A stretch of 37,938 bases of DNA from DATIYF01 sp035517775 (GCA_035517775.1 DATIYF010000002.1:1-37938); one strand, 5' to 3'; shown: positions 1 through 8,079, numbered from the stretch's first letter. The notes: generated by a model not told the origin, from the sequence alone. Made by a program: numbers and translations.

Positions 1-2
1 TG

Positions 3-83
3 ATTCGCTTTGCCGGAGTCGAGGCCTCCACTTCTCGCGAAATCATCCCTGATGCCACCCTCAAGGAAGTATCTGATTCTTGA
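3..83 (+). CDS. C-terminal tail of an unidentified protein (partial)
   Basis: The third frame stays open from the left edge to a TGA at 81-83 and encodes about 26 residues ending in TLKEVSDS. It has no start inside the window, so if real it is the end of a gene that lies mostly to the left. The other two plus frames close earlier. The tail is too short to recognise a family, and 26 open codons in GC-rich DNA can occur by chance. Confidence 0.35.
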   Translation: MRFAGVEASTSREIIPDATLKEVSDS

Positions 84-174
84 TGTATTCTGAGGGGCCC
101 TCCACGTCACGCGGATGGGTTGCTGGTAACGAGTGCTCCAACCTTTCGTCCGCGCACGCCGGCACGCAACTACC

Positions 175-1152
175 ATGGTCACTCTGCACGATATCGAGGA
201 CGCTCAATCCCGCCTGCGCGGCATTGCTGTGCGCACGCCGCTCATCGAATCTCACATTCACCAGCCAGACGGGAGTCAGCATCCCCGCCGCCTCTTCCTC
301 AAGCCGGAAAATCTGCAGCCCATCGGCGCTTTCAAGCTGCGCGGCGCTTACAACAAGATCGCCTCGCTCAGCGAAGAAGAACGGCGCCGCGGCGTGATTT
401 CCTATTCCAGCGGCAATCACGCCCAGGGGGTCGCCTATTCGGCCAGAGTTTTGGGGGTAAAGGCAGTCATCGTCATGCCCAATAACGCACCCGCCATCAA
501 GCGCCAGGCAACCGCCGCCCTGGGTGCGGAAATCGTACTGGTAGGTCCGGGCAGCGACGAGCGCATGGTGCGCGCCCAGGAGCTGGCCGCCGAATATGGA
601 TACGCCATCATCCCGCCCTACAATGACGAGCAGATCATCGCCGGCCAGGGTACGATCGGCTTCGAAATTCTCCATGACTTACCACAGGTCGAAACCGTAC
701 TGGTTCCCGTGGGAGGAGGTGGCATGATCAGCGGCGTCTCCACCGCCATGAAGCTGAGCCAGCCCGAGGTGAAGGTCATCGGCGTCGAACCTGAGCTGGC
801 CGCAGACGCGCAAGCCAGCTTCCGGGCCGGCAAGATTGTGCAGTTTTCGGCCCAGCAGGTCACGCGCACCCTCGCCGACGGCCTGCGCACCCAGAGCATC
901 GGCGAGATCAACTTCGAGCACATTCGCCGCTATGTGGATGACATTATTACCGTGAGCGAAACGGAGATCAAGGAAGCTATGCGGCTGCTGGCATCGAACC
1001 CCAAAACCGTTGCCGAACCCAGCGGCGCGGTGGCTGTGGCCGGCTTTCTCTTTCACCGCGGCGAGCTGCCGCGCACTACAATGAACGTTGCCGTTATCAG
1101 CGGCGGCAACATCGAGCCGCACATGCTTGCGGAATTTAAGAAGCCCTCATGA
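175..1152 (+). CDS. PLP-dependent threonine dehydratase (threonine ammonia-lyase), short form
   Basis: This is a fold-type II PLP enzyme predicted to deaminate L-threonine (and probably L-serine) to the 2-oxo acid plus ammonia, in the cytoplasm. The PLP lysine is K54 in GAFKLRGA. The substrate/cofactor loop SSGNHAQG is at 78-85, the glycine-rich phosphate-binding loop VPVGGGGMISG at 177-187, and the SGGN motif near the C-terminus. At 325 residues it lacks the C-terminal ACT-like regulatory domain of biosynthetic IlvA, so it resembles catabolic TdcB or serine racemase in size. I chose ATG 175 because homology-like sequence begins at VTLHDIEDAQ; an in-frame ATG at 133 would add 14 unlikely residues. 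No clear Shine-Dalgarno is visible. The stop overlaps the next start (ATGA), so the two genes are translationally coupled. Serine racemase activity cannot be excluded. Confidence 0.9.
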   Translation: MVTLHDIEDAQSRLRGIAVRTPLIESHIHQPDGSQHPRRLFLKPENLQPIGAFKLRGAYNKIASLSEEERRRGVISYSSGNHAQGVAYSARVLGVKAVIVMPNNAPAIKRQATAALGAEIVLVGPGSDERMVRAQELAAEYGYAIIPPYNDEQIIAGQGTIGFEILHDLPQVETVLVPVGGGGMISGVSTAMKLSQPEVKVIGVEPELAADAQASFRAGKIVQFSAQQVTRTLADGLRTQSIGEINFEHIRRYVDDIITVSETEIKEAMRLLASNPKTVAEPSGAVAVAGFLFHRGELPRTTMNVAVISGGNIEPHMLAEFKKPS

Positions 1153-2075
1153 TCCAGCGGACCGTCTTGTATGTTCTTTTTCTGGCCTTGTGCGCGGGGC
1201 CGGCGTTCGCCGACTACCAGCACGGCGCGATGGTGCGGGTGGCGGAGATCTACATCTCCCCCGATGACACATCCGCCAAGCTGGGTGAAGTGGAACGCGG
1301 CCGCGAAGTCGTGGTCATGGAGACCAGCCGCGAGTGGCTGCACGTGGAAGCCGCTCTTACCCAGGAGCGCGTGGTCACAGGCTGGATCTTGAGCAAGGGT
1401 GTGATCATGCCTTCCACGCCAGACGGCGACAAGATTCTCTACGGGGAGGCGGTAGATTCCGAAGACCAGGCCAGCCAGCGTCATGGCCGCCGCGGGGCAG
1501 CGCAGGACGCCATGCGCCTGTATTACGAAGTCTATGAACTGTTCCCCACTTCCCCGCTGGCCGCGCAGGCGCTTTACCGCGCCGCCGATATTCGCTGGCA
1601 GATCGAGAAGGAAGACGTCAGTTCCCGCCCCTCAGCCCACGCCCGTGAAGCCTACTTGCGCGAAGGCATGGACGAAGACTACATGAAGCTGGTGATCAAG
1701 AAATTTCCCGGCACCAAGTGGGCCGACCGCGCCGCCTTCCAGCTCATTGACAATAAACTCTGCGGCGATTGGCAGGGCGCCTCCAAATGCCCGGCAAAAG
1801 AAGCCGAGCTCTACGAAAAGTACGCCAAGGAGCACCCCGAATCTCCCGACACCCCCGAAGCGCTCTACGATGCTGCCTGGCGCTACTCCGCCCTGATTGA
1901 AATCTACAAGACCGAAGGCGACGCCAAGAAGTCTGACGAGGCCAAATCCAGGGCCATCGCCTTATCGCAAAATCTCGCCTCGCAATATTCCCAGACCGAC
2001 TGGGGCGACCGCGCCCAGCGCCTGCTCTACCTGTTGCAGCAGAGTATCCCCACCTACGGCAACACGGAACAATAG
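1149..2075 (+). CDS. Exported protein with bacterial SH3 domain and TPR-like repeats
   Basis: The 308-residue product starts with a Sec signal peptide (about residues 1-21, ending AFA-DY), so it should act in the periplasm or at the outer face of the membrane. Residues about 24-85 look like a bacterial SH3 (SH3b) domain: alternating short strands ending in GWILSKGVI. The rest is alpha-helical with repeated helix pairs such as YYEVYELFPTSPLAAQALY, YMKLVIKKFPGTKWADRAAF and YEKYAKEHPESPDTPEALY. These are the spacing and residues of TPR/YbgF- or BamD-like repeats. SH3b domains usually bind peptidoglycan or peptides, so an envelope scaffold role is inferred. The start overlaps the dehydratase stop by four bases (ATGA). 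uppP follows about 110 bp downstream on the same strand. The exact function is unknown. Confidence 0.85.
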   Translation: MIQRTVLYVLFLALCAGPAFADYQHGAMVRVAEIYISPDDTSAKLGEVERGREVVVMETSREWLHVEAALTQERVVTGWILSKGVIMPSTPDGDKILYGEAVDSEDQASQRHGRRGAAQDAMRLYYEVYELFPTSPLAAQALYRAADIRWQIEKEDVSSRPSAHAREAYLREGMDEDYMKLVIKKFPGTKWADRAAFQLIDNKLCGDWQGASKCPAKEAELYEKYAKEHPESPDTPEALYDAAWRYSALIEIYKTEGDAKKSDEAKSRAIALSQNLASQYSQTDWGDRAQRLLYLLQQSIPTYGNTEQ

Positions 2076-2186
2076 CGTCTTCGAGCCCGGCGCTGCCATC
2101 GCCCGCCGTTGCCCGCGAACCAACTCCGCCAGCCGTCCGCTTCTCAATTTCTGCCATACTCTCCCCAGCCACCTCGCGGAGGACGC

Positions 2187-3080
2187 TTGAACCACTACCT
2201 GCTCTCTCTCATCCTGGGCATCGTGGAAGGACTGACCGAATTTCTTCCCGTCAGCTCGACCGCGCATCTCCGGATCTCAGAAGCCCTACTGCACATCAGT
2301 CTGACCAATGGCTACTGGAAGATGTACACCATCGTGATCCAGTTGGGCGCCATTTTGTGCCTGCCGGTATATTTCTGGGGCCGCATCGTGAAGTTCGTCT
2401 CCACCTTTCCTCGCGGCGAAAACGGCGACCGCAACTGGCTCACTCATCCTCTGGGCCTCACCGCCGTGGCCTTCGTGGTCACCGCCATCCCCGCCTTCCT
2501 GATGACAAAAATCATCGGCAAGCACCTCGAAAGCCTCACCATCATGGGCTATTCGCTTCTCATCGGCGGCGTCGTGATGTGGATTGTGGACGCCATGAAC
2601 GCCCGCGCCGAAGCCGCCGGGCCCGAGGCTCCGCAAACCCGCATTCACATCTGGAAGATGGAAGCCATGAGCCTGGGCCAGGCCGTCTGGATCGGCGCTT
2701 GCCAGATTCTCTCCGCCGTCTTCCCAGGGACCTCGCGCTCCATGTCCACCATTGCCGCCGGCCAGATCGCCGGCATGTCGCGCGCCTCGGCCCTGGAATT
2801 TTCTTTCTTCCTCTCTATGCCAACCATGGCCGCGGCCACGCTCTATGATCTGTTCAAATCTCTGCGCGGCAAAGGCGAGAATCCCATTGGCGTTTCCCAG
2901 ATTGATCCCCACGGATGGGTCGTGCTGGCCATCGGCTTCGTCGTCTCCTTCATCGTCGCCTATGGCTCAGTTGCCTGGTTTATGGCCTGGGTGCGCAAGC
3001 ATGGCTTCGTTCCCTTCGCCGTGTACCGCATCATCGCAGGCGTGCTGGTGCTGGTGTTCATGACGCGGCTTACAGGGTGA
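2187..3080 (+). CDS. uppP: Undecaprenyl-diphosphatase UppP (BacA)
   Basis: This integral membrane enzyme removes the terminal phosphate of undecaprenyl diphosphate, recycling the lipid carrier for peptidoglycan and other wall polymers. The family signature EGLTEFLPVSSTAHL is at residues 14-28 and holds the acidic active-site residues. The second signature PGTSRS is at 180-185, followed by a helix rich in small residues. The protein is very hydrophobic throughout and 297 residues long, within the family's usual range. I chose the TTG start at 2187 because a strong GGAGGA (2178-2183) precedes it and the protein then begins directly with the conserved first membrane helix. An in-frame ATG at 2109 would add 26 uncharged, proline-rich residues with no support. 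Family members are also linked to bacitracin resistance. Confidence 0.95.
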   Translation: MNHYLLSLILGIVEGLTEFLPVSSTAHLRISEALLHISLTNGYWKMYTIVIQLGAILCLPVYFWGRIVKFVSTFPRGENGDRNWLTHPLGLTAVAFVVTAIPAFLMTKIIGKHLESLTIMGYSLLIGGVVMWIVDAMNARAEAAGPEAPQTRIHIWKMEAMSLGQAVWIGACQILSAVFPGTSRSMSTIAAGQIAGMSRASALEFSFFLSMPTMAAATLYDLFKSLRGKGENPIGVSQIDPHGWVVLAIGFVVSFIVAYGSVAWFMAWVRKHGFVPFAVYRIIAGVLVLVFMTRLTG

Positions 3081-3357
3081 AGTCATCTTCCGTGCTCTCT
3101 GTGTCTTCCCGCTTGGGTTCCGTTTGGGGCGGGCGAAGCGTTCTAATGTTCCGGCGGGAACGTCTGTGGATTTCCCGATTCGGGAACGGAGATGCATCTT
3201 TCTTGTTCTCTTGTGGATAGGGGGGATTCCCGTTCCGGGAATCTTCGGCCACAGCATGGAATCCCATTGACAGCGCGGGTGCGCTTGTGGCCGCGGGCGT
3301 GAAAACACTTAACCAGGGGCACAAGGGAGTTTCTTGCCGGCCCGTTTTTGTCTCCTA
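3081..3357 (+). other. Intergenic region with three related palindromes
   Basis: No convincing gene lies between uppP and the antitoxin. The stretch holds three similar inverted repeats with TTCC and GGAA arms. They are GTTCC/GGAAC around 3148-3161, TTCCCG/CGGGAA at 3172-3186 with loop ATT, and GATTCCCG/CGGGAATC at 3225-3243 with loop TTC. The last could act as a terminator stem for uppP, but it is not followed by a T tract. Their repetition suggests a small repeat family or protein-binding sites. Confidence 0.6.
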
Positions 3358-3385
3358 ATGCTATCAATGATAGCATTGATAGCAT
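3358..3385 (+). promoter_or_regulatory. Palindromic operator of the toxin-antitoxin module
   Basis: A perfect inverted repeat has 12-base arms ATGCTATCAATG (3358-3369) and CATTGATAGCAT (3374-3385) around the centre ATAG. The direct repeat TGATAGCAT also occurs twice inside it. The right arm ends on the first two bases of the antitoxin ATG at 3384. FitA/VapB antitoxins are known to bind palindromes at their own promoters, so autoregulation is the natural reading. No Shine-Dalgarno is visible between the operator and the start. Confidence 0.8.
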
Positions 3386-3632
3386 GGCTGCGATCACTAT
3401 CCGAAGACTGGACCAGAAAACCAAGAGCCGTTTAAGAGTTCGGGCCGCTCATCACGGACGCTCGATGGAGGAGGAAGCGCGGGAGATTTTGCGATCAACG
3501 CTCACTGCCGCCTCGGATGAAACGGAAAATCTGGCGGAAGCCATCCGCCGGCGGTTTGTGCGATTGGATGGCGTACAGCTTAAACTGCCCCGGCGCGATG
3601 CAATCCGCCCTGCGCCGAAGTTCCTCAAATGA
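3384..3632 (+). CDS. FitA-type (VapB-like) antitoxin, ribbon-helix-helix
   Basis: This 82-residue protein is the antitoxin of the downstream PIN-domain toxin. It binds DNA as a ribbon-helix-helix dimer and blocks the toxin through its C-terminal tail. The N-terminus AAITIRRLDQKTKSRLRVRA and the following GRSMEEEAREILR match the FitA/VapB family closely. The C-terminal half is charged and likely becomes ordered only when bound to the toxin. I chose ATG 3384 because the family starts almost directly at the DNA-binding strand; a TTG at 3348 would add 12 residues read from the operator itself. The stop overlaps the toxin start (ATGA), the usual arrangement for such pairs. The name FitA is a family-level call. 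Confidence 0.92.
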   Translation: MAAITIRRLDQKTKSRLRVRAAHHGRSMEEEAREILRSTLTAASDETENLAEAIRRRFVRLDGVQLKLPRRDAIRPAPKFLK

Positions 3633-4051
3633 TCGTTCTCGATACCAACGTGCTCTCGGAGCTCATGAGGCCGAAGCCTTCTCCGAGGGTCGTGGCTTGG
3701 GTTGCGACACAGCCGGCCGCGGAACTCTTCACTACCTCAATCACCGAGGCAGAGATCTTCTATGGGATTGAGTTGCTCGCGCGGAGCAAACGCCGCGAGG
3801 ATTTGCTGGCCGCGGCTGAGGCGATGTTCGACGACGACCTGGCCGGGCGCGTGCTGGGCTTTCAGAGCGAGGCCGCGCGATTCTTTTCCAGCATTGCCGC
3901 GCGGCGGCGAGCGCTGGGCCGGCCCATCAGCCACGCCGACGCCCAGATCGCCGCCATTGCACAAATCCACAGGGCCAGACTCGCCACCCGCAACACGGCG
4001 GATTTCCGGGACTGCGGAGTGGAGGTGGTTGACCCTTGGAGTGCTTCGTGA
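3629..4051 (+). CDS. VapC/FitB-family toxin, PIN-domain ribonuclease
   Basis: This 140-residue PIN-domain protein is predicted to be a Mg2+-dependent RNase that inhibits translation when freed from its antitoxin. The acidic active-site residues are all present: D5 in LDTNVLSE, E42 in EAEIFYG, D104 in SHADAQIAAIA, and D125 after the TRN motif in TRNTADF. The length matches the family. It overlaps the antitoxin gene by four bases, so the pair is one operon under the palindromic operator at 3358-3385. The order, antitoxin first, is standard. RNA targets in this family range from tRNA to rRNA and cannot be told from the sequence. No truncation is seen, so the module is probably active. Confidence 0.93.
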   Translation: MIVLDTNVLSELMRPKPSPRVVAWVATQPAAELFTTSITEAEIFYGIELLARSKRREDLLAAAEAMFDDDLAGRVLGFQSEAARFFSSIAARRRALGRPISHADAQIAAIAQIHRARLATRNTADFRDCGVEVVDPWSAS

Positions 4052-4343
4052 TTTTTTTGGTTCTCGCCACCCCTGCGGCGGCCCATTCCAGGGGCTTCTT
4101 TCTTTGCGAGGTGTGGCTGTGGCCCTCCGCTCGGGATTAACACGAACCGCGTGGGTACAGCCGTCGCCGGCTTTGTGGCAGGTCGTGCCACAACTTACGC
4201 TTCGCTAAAGTAACCCGGCTGGGAAACAACTTATTGCTTCATGCTGCGCTTCCGTCCGACCTTGCGAATTCCCCCCGGCCACGCGATATCCCCTCCCGCG
4301 CGTCCGATGGTTTAAACCTTTTTGTAAAAAGTCCGGAATGCTC
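4052..4343 (+). other. Intergenic region with a stable hairpin
   Basis: Nearly 300 bp after the toxin gene hold no supported gene. A clear hairpin lies at 4173-4193: arms TTGTGGCA and TGCCACAA with a 5-base loop. A T run (TTTTTTT at about 4053-4059) follows directly after the toxin stop but has no strong stem before it. The rest looks like degenerate spacer sequence. Confidence 0.5.
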
Positions 4344-4371
4344 TTGCATAGAAGCGCAGAGCCATTATACT
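4344..4371 (+). promoter_or_regulatory. Sigma-70-type promoter for the small-gene pair
   Basis: TTGCAT (4344-4349) and TATACT (4366-4371) are separated by 16 bp, close to the housekeeping consensus. The predicted start is near 4378, giving a 17-base leader before ATG 4395 that contains GGAG at 4385-4388. Confidence 0.65.
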
Positions 4372-4394
4372 TGCCGCCTATTTCGGAGTTAGAA

Positions 4395-4652
4395 ATGGAC
4401 AAGTCAGATTGGATGCCAGTATTCAGTGTGATCGAAGCCAGAAGGGTGGTACACGCCAGCCATCCTTCGGAGCCAGCCTCGCCGCCGCCGCAGGTCGAGG
4501 AGCAGGATGACTTCTGGCAGCGGGTGGGCACTGCCTTTGCCATGAAGGATGGCGGCTTCACCATTCTTCTCAACTCAATTCCATTAAACGGGAGGCTGGT
4601 GGTGCGGCCCCCCAAGGCCGGCGAAAAGCTCGACCCCAGGCAGCGAGGCTAA
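4395..4652 (+). CDS. Small conserved-looking hypothetical protein
   Basis: This 85-residue soluble protein has a proline-rich middle (SEPASPPPQVEE) and a compact C-terminal segment, DFWQRVGTAFAMKDGGFTILL followed by NSIPLNGRLVVRPPK. The C-terminal segment recalls small hypothetical proteins of many proteobacteria with a W-x-VG-x-AF ... DG ... LPVNG pattern, but I cannot name the family or its role. ATG 4395 is preceded by GGAG at 4385-4388 with good spacing and by a promoter at 4344-4371. An ATG at 4338 would start upstream of the promoter -10 and is rejected. The next gene starts three bases after this stop, so the two are probably co-transcribed. Confidence 0.7.
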   Translation: MDKSDWMPVFSVIEARRVVHASHPSEPASPPPQVEEQDDFWQRVGTAFAMKDGGFTILLNSIPLNGRLVVRPPKAGEKLDPRQRG

Positions 4653-4655
4653 ACC

Positions 4656-4994
4656 ATGCCAGTTCACACTCGGTATTTTTGGGGCAAACAGAAGACCGCC
4701 CAATTCAACTTTAACTGGGGAGCCATTCGACACGATTCCTACGTCGTGATCACGGCCAGCGAAGGCGACCCGCCCAGCGGCGAGATCTACGATCCCAATA
4801 AGCCCCACCGCTTCGTCGGTGACGCTCACTTCCAGGTGAGCAGCATCGCCCCTCGCGACGGCGCCGTCACCTTTTGGGTGATTATCGGCGACGCGAAAGC
4901 CCTGGGCGACCACAACTTCTTCAACTGGTGGGCCGCCCCGCTCAACGTGTGGACCGATATCACGGTGTTCGACGCCAGCGACCCGGAAGCATGA
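4656..4994 (+). CDS. Hypothetical protein, beta-rich
   Basis: I do not recognise this 112-residue protein. It has no signal peptide or membrane segment. It is rich in aromatic residues and short alternating strands (RYFWGKQKTAQFNFNWGAI, HDSYVVITASEG, GAVTFWVIIGD, WTDITVFDA), which suggests an all-beta domain such as a jelly-roll or Ig-like sandwich. It begins three bases after the preceding small gene, under the same promoter. The coupling suggests a common job, but nothing in the sequence shows which. Confidence 0.7.
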   Translation: MPVHTRYFWGKQKTAQFNFNWGAIRHDSYVVITASEGDPPSGEIYDPNKPHRFVGDAHFQVSSIAPRDGAVTFWVIIGDAKALGDHNFFNWWAAPLNVWTDITVFDASDPEA

Positions 4995-5325
4995 TGCGGT
5001 CAACGATGGCCGGGCCGGTGGCGGGTGCCACATCCTTCGCGCTTTTTGCGAAGGGCGGGTATTGGGGGCAGGTCACCCCAGGCTTAGGAATTGGGTCGAG
5101 ATTGCACGAGGAAGGTGCCACGGCATTCAAACCGATCCTCAAGTTAAAAAGCCATTAGTCGAAGTTGCAATGCAGCCACTCTTCCGCCGGCTGGGCCTCA
5201 ACTGCAGTGATGACGCGGGAATGGTCTGAAGACTTTTGTCTTGCCCACAATTTCGTCCCGGCCGGAGCGAAGCTTACATGGAAACGGACCTCCCGCCCGG
5301 AACCCAATCCGATACGGCCTGCTCA
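4995..5325 (+). other. Intergenic region upstream of ftsK with a hairpin
   Basis: No gene is supported here. A hairpin lies at 5034-5054, with arms CCTTCGC and GCGAAGG and a loop of GCTTTTT. The sequence around it (GGGTGCCAC ... CCTTCGC ... GCGAAGG) resembles, from memory, dispersed intergenic repeats common in acidobacterial genomes. A second GGTGCCAC follows near 5113. Confidence 0.45.
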
Positions 5326-5354
5326 TTGTTCCCGCGCCGCGTTCTTGTCATAAT
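5326..5354 (+). promoter_or_regulatory. Candidate promoter of ftsK
   Basis: TTGTTC (5326-5331) and CATAAT (5349-5354) are spaced by 17 bp. The -10 element matches the consensus in five of six bases, the -35 in three. The predicted start is near 5361, giving a leader of about 59 bases. Confidence 0.45.
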
Positions 5355-5419
5355 CATCAGGCTCTGGCCGGTTTGGGTGTCGCGGATGGGGTGTCCCCAC
5401 TCGCCGCCTGACGAGCCAC

Positions 5420-7792
5420 ATGAACTATCTGTCCCGCATTTTTACCCCGACCAATAACCGGCGGCTCAATGAGCTGATCGGCTTCCTGTTGTGTGTCTCC
5501 GCGCTCCTCCTGTTTCTCGCGCTGGCCTCCTACTCGCCGCTCGATCCCTCGCTCAACAGCGCCTCGGTGCTGACCGGCTCGCGGGCGGCGCGCAACTGGG
5601 TGGGCATCATCGGGGCCTTCGGCGCCGATTTCATGCTGCAGGGCTTCGGCATGGGCGCGTTTCTTTTTCCGCTCTTGCTGGGCGTGATGGGGGCGCGCTG
5701 GTTCCGCTCGCGCCGGGTGATTTCGCCCATCGCCAAATTTCTGGGGGGGCTGTGGCTGCTGGTCTTTGTCCCTGCACTGCTGGCGTTGTTTCCCGGCCAC
5801 GCCCGCTGGATGAGCGTCATTCCCATCGAAGGGCTCGTGGGACGCATCGTGGGCGACGCCCTCATCCATTACTTCAACCTCGCCGGTGCCTACATCGTTT
5901 GCGCCACGGTTCTGGCGGTTGCCCTTTACCTGACCACGGCGTTTTCTTTTTCCGCCCTGCAGGTGTGGCTGCCGACACGCTTCGCCTTTGCCACGGTGCT
6001 GTGGGACCGCTGTCGGGATTGGCAAGACGCCCGCGCGAAAAAGAAAATGCAGCAGGAACTGGAAAAGCGCCGCGCCATGCGGCCGGTGGTGACGGCGCAG
6101 ATGATTCCGGCTCCGCGCGAAGCCGCGGCCTCCGCGCCGGTGCCGCGCCGCACGGGCATTGAGCGCACCTTCGAAGATGAGACCCCTGACCAGCAAGCCA
6201 GCGCCCTTGCCCACAGCGCAGAGCAGATCCAGAAGCTTTCCCAGACTGCGCCCGAAGTTTGCGACCGCGCCGATACCGGGCAGAAAGCCAGGACCACCAT
6301 GCCGCGCATCGCCGGTGGCTACAAGCTGCCGCCCAGCAGCCTGCTGCACCGCCCGGATGAACAGCAGGCGGTGGATGCCGAAGAGCTGAAAATTCTCGCC
6401 CAGGTTCTGGTGGAAAAGTACGCCGAATTCGATGTGCACGGCCAGGTCACGCAGATCAATCCCGGGCCGGTGGTCACGACCTTCGAGTTCAAGCCCGAGG
6501 CCGGCATAAAGTACACCCGCATCACCAACCTCACCGACGATCTGTGCCTCGCCCTCAAAGCGGAAAGCATTCTGATCGAGCGCATGGCGGGCAAATCCAC
6601 CGTGGGCATTCAGGTGCCGAACCGCGAGCGCGAAATCATCTGGCTGCGCGAGGATATCGAGTCGCAGGAGTTCATCGGCTCGAAGTCCAAGCTCACGCTG
6701 GCTCTGGGCAAAGACATCAACGGACGCATCGTTACCGCCGACCTGAACGGCATGCCGCACCTGCTCATCGCAGGCTCGACTGGCACGGGCAAGAGCGTGG
6801 CCATCAACGCCATGATCATGTCCATTCTCTATAAAGCCACGCCCGACCAGGTGCGGCTGGTGCTGGTGGATCCCAAGCGGCTGGAGCTGGGCAACTACGA
6901 AGGCGTGCCGCATCTTTACACGCCCATCATCACCGAGCCCAAGCTCGCCGCCAATGCCCTGCGCAATGCGGTCCGCGAGATGGAGCGCCGCCTGAAGCTG
7001 CTGGCGGAAAAAGGCGTGCGCAATATTGACCAGTACAACAAGCTGTTCGGCGAGCAGGGCACGCGCAGCCTGTTCGGCGAAGGTTCTGACGAACGGCCGA
7101 TTCCCTACATCGTCATCATCATCGACGAACTGGCCGATCTGATGATGCTCGACCAGGGCAACGTGGAAGAATCCATCACCCGCCTGGCGCAAATGGCGCG
7201 CGCGGTCGGCATTCACCTGGTGCTGGCGACGCAGCGGCCGTCGGTGGATGTGATCACGGGATTGATCAAAGCCAACTTCCCGGCGCGGATTTCTTTTCGC
7301 GTGGCCACGAAGGTGGACTCGCGCACCATTCTCGATGCCAACGGCGCCGAGGCGCTGCTGGGCCGCGGCGATATGCTGTACTTGCCTTCGGGCTCGGCGC
7401 GCGTGCACCGCCTGCACGCGCCCTTCATCACAGAGAAAGAGATCGCAGCGGTGGTAGAGTTCTGGCGCTCGCAGGGCACAGCCGAGTATCAGGAGCAGTT
7501 CCTGGAGGCTCCGAAGGAAGAGCGCGAGGCCGGCGAGGCGGGCGGGGATGAGGAAGTTGGCGGCGACGAAAACGATCCGCTTTACAACGACGCCGTGCGC
7601 CTGGTGGTGGAGTTCGGCAAGGCCTCGACCTCGCTGTTGCAGCGGCGGTTGCGCATTGGCTACGGCCGCGCCGCCCATCTGATAGACCTGATGGAGCGCG
7701 ACGGCATTGTGGGCGCGGCCGACGGCCCCAAGCCGCGCGAGGTGCTCAAACGGCCCAACTGGATCTCCGAAGTCGAGCAGTCGCTACGATAG
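5420..7792 (+). CDS. ftsK: DNA translocase FtsK
   Basis: This 790-residue FtsK/SpoIIIE-family protein pumps DNA through the closing septum and coordinates chromosome dimer resolution with cell division. About four membrane helices fill residues 18-180 and anchor it at the septum. A short linker of about 130 residues follows, much shorter than in E. coli. The translocase core has the alpha/beta domains, Walker A GSTGTGKS at 452-459 and Walker B IVIIIDEL at 564-571. The C-terminal gamma domain (DAVRLVVEFGKASTSLLQRRLRIGYGRAA) is a winged helix that reads KOPS orientation sequences. An acidic linker (EEREAGEAGGDEEVGGDEND) separates motor and gamma. All parts are present. It is transcribed alone, with a hairpin at 7828-7862 downstream. 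Confidence 0.96.
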   Translation: MNYLSRIFTPTNNRRLNELIGFLLCVSALLLFLALASYSPLDPSLNSASVLTGSRAARNWVGIIGAFGADFMLQGFGMGAFLFPLLLGVMGARWFRSRRVISPIAKFLGGLWLLVFVPALLALFPGHARWMSVIPIEGLVGRIVGDALIHYFNLAGAYIVCATVLAVALYLTTAFSFSALQVWLPTRFAFATVLWDRCRDWQDARAKKKMQQELEKRRAMRPVVTAQMIPAPREAAASAPVPRRTGIERTFEDETPDQQASALAHSAEQIQKLSQTAPEVCDRADTGQKARTTMPRIAGGYKLPPSSLLHRPDEQQAVDAEELKILAQVLVEKYAEFDVHGQVTQINPGPVVTTFEFKPEAGIKYTRITNLTDDLCLALKAESILIERMAGKSTVGIQVPNREREIIWLREDIESQEFIGSKSKLTLALGKDINGRIVTADLNGMPHLLIAGSTGTGKSVAINAMIMSILYKATPDQVRLVLVDPKRLELGNYEGVPHLYTPIITEPKLAANALRNAVREMERRLKLLAEKGVRNIDQYNKLFGEQGTRSLFGEGSDERPIPYIVIIIDELADLMMLDQGNVEESITRLAQMARAVGIHLVLATQRPSVDVITGLIKANFPARISFRVATKVDSRTILDANGAEALLGRGDMLYLPSGSARVHRLHAPFITEKEIAAVVEFWRSQGTAEYQEQFLEAPKEEREAGEAGGDEEVGGDENDPLYNDAVRLVVEFGKASTSLLQRRLRIGYGRAAHLIDLMERDGIVGAADGPKPREVLKRPNWISEVEQSLR

Positions 7793-7827
7793 TCGTTTGC
7801 GGAAGAAACCTGTGCGGAAGATAGCCG

Positions 7828-7862
7828 GGCGTGGCGCGGGCGCCTTCGGCTCCAGCCACGCC
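7828..7862 (+). terminator. Hairpin downstream of ftsK
   Basis: Eight-base arms GGCGTGGC (7828-7835) and GCCACGCC (7855-7862) enclose a GC-rich loop with a small inner GCC/GGC stem. It lies between the convergent ftsK and methyltransferase genes. No T tract follows, so it may block by structure or need Rho. Confidence 0.4.
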
Positions 7863-8079
7863 GATCCTCGCAGCAGCACCTTGTGCGCGCGCCGCCGGAT
7901 GCTGCAGCAGGCCCAGGTCCCCTTGGGTTACGGGCCACTTCCTCCTTGCCCTGCGCCCCGTGCGGAATCTGGAAGGGCGTTACTCGTCTTCGGTTGCGGT
8001 GGTTGCGCAGGGTTCGCAGCACTATACGCCTTGGATGACGGAAGCGACAGAAAGTGGCAGGGACTTTCCCTATCTGCCA

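Noticed and set aside
4995..5419. Several short plus-strand frames between the small genes and ftsK
   Set aside because: None has a ribosome site or a protein-like composition. They contain the hairpin and promoter region instead.
5357..7678. A 773-codon open frame on the minus strand opposite ftsK
   Set aside because: It is the antisense shadow of ftsK. GC-rich codon bias keeps the opposite frame open, and the translation is rich in His, Arg and Gly without domain patterns.
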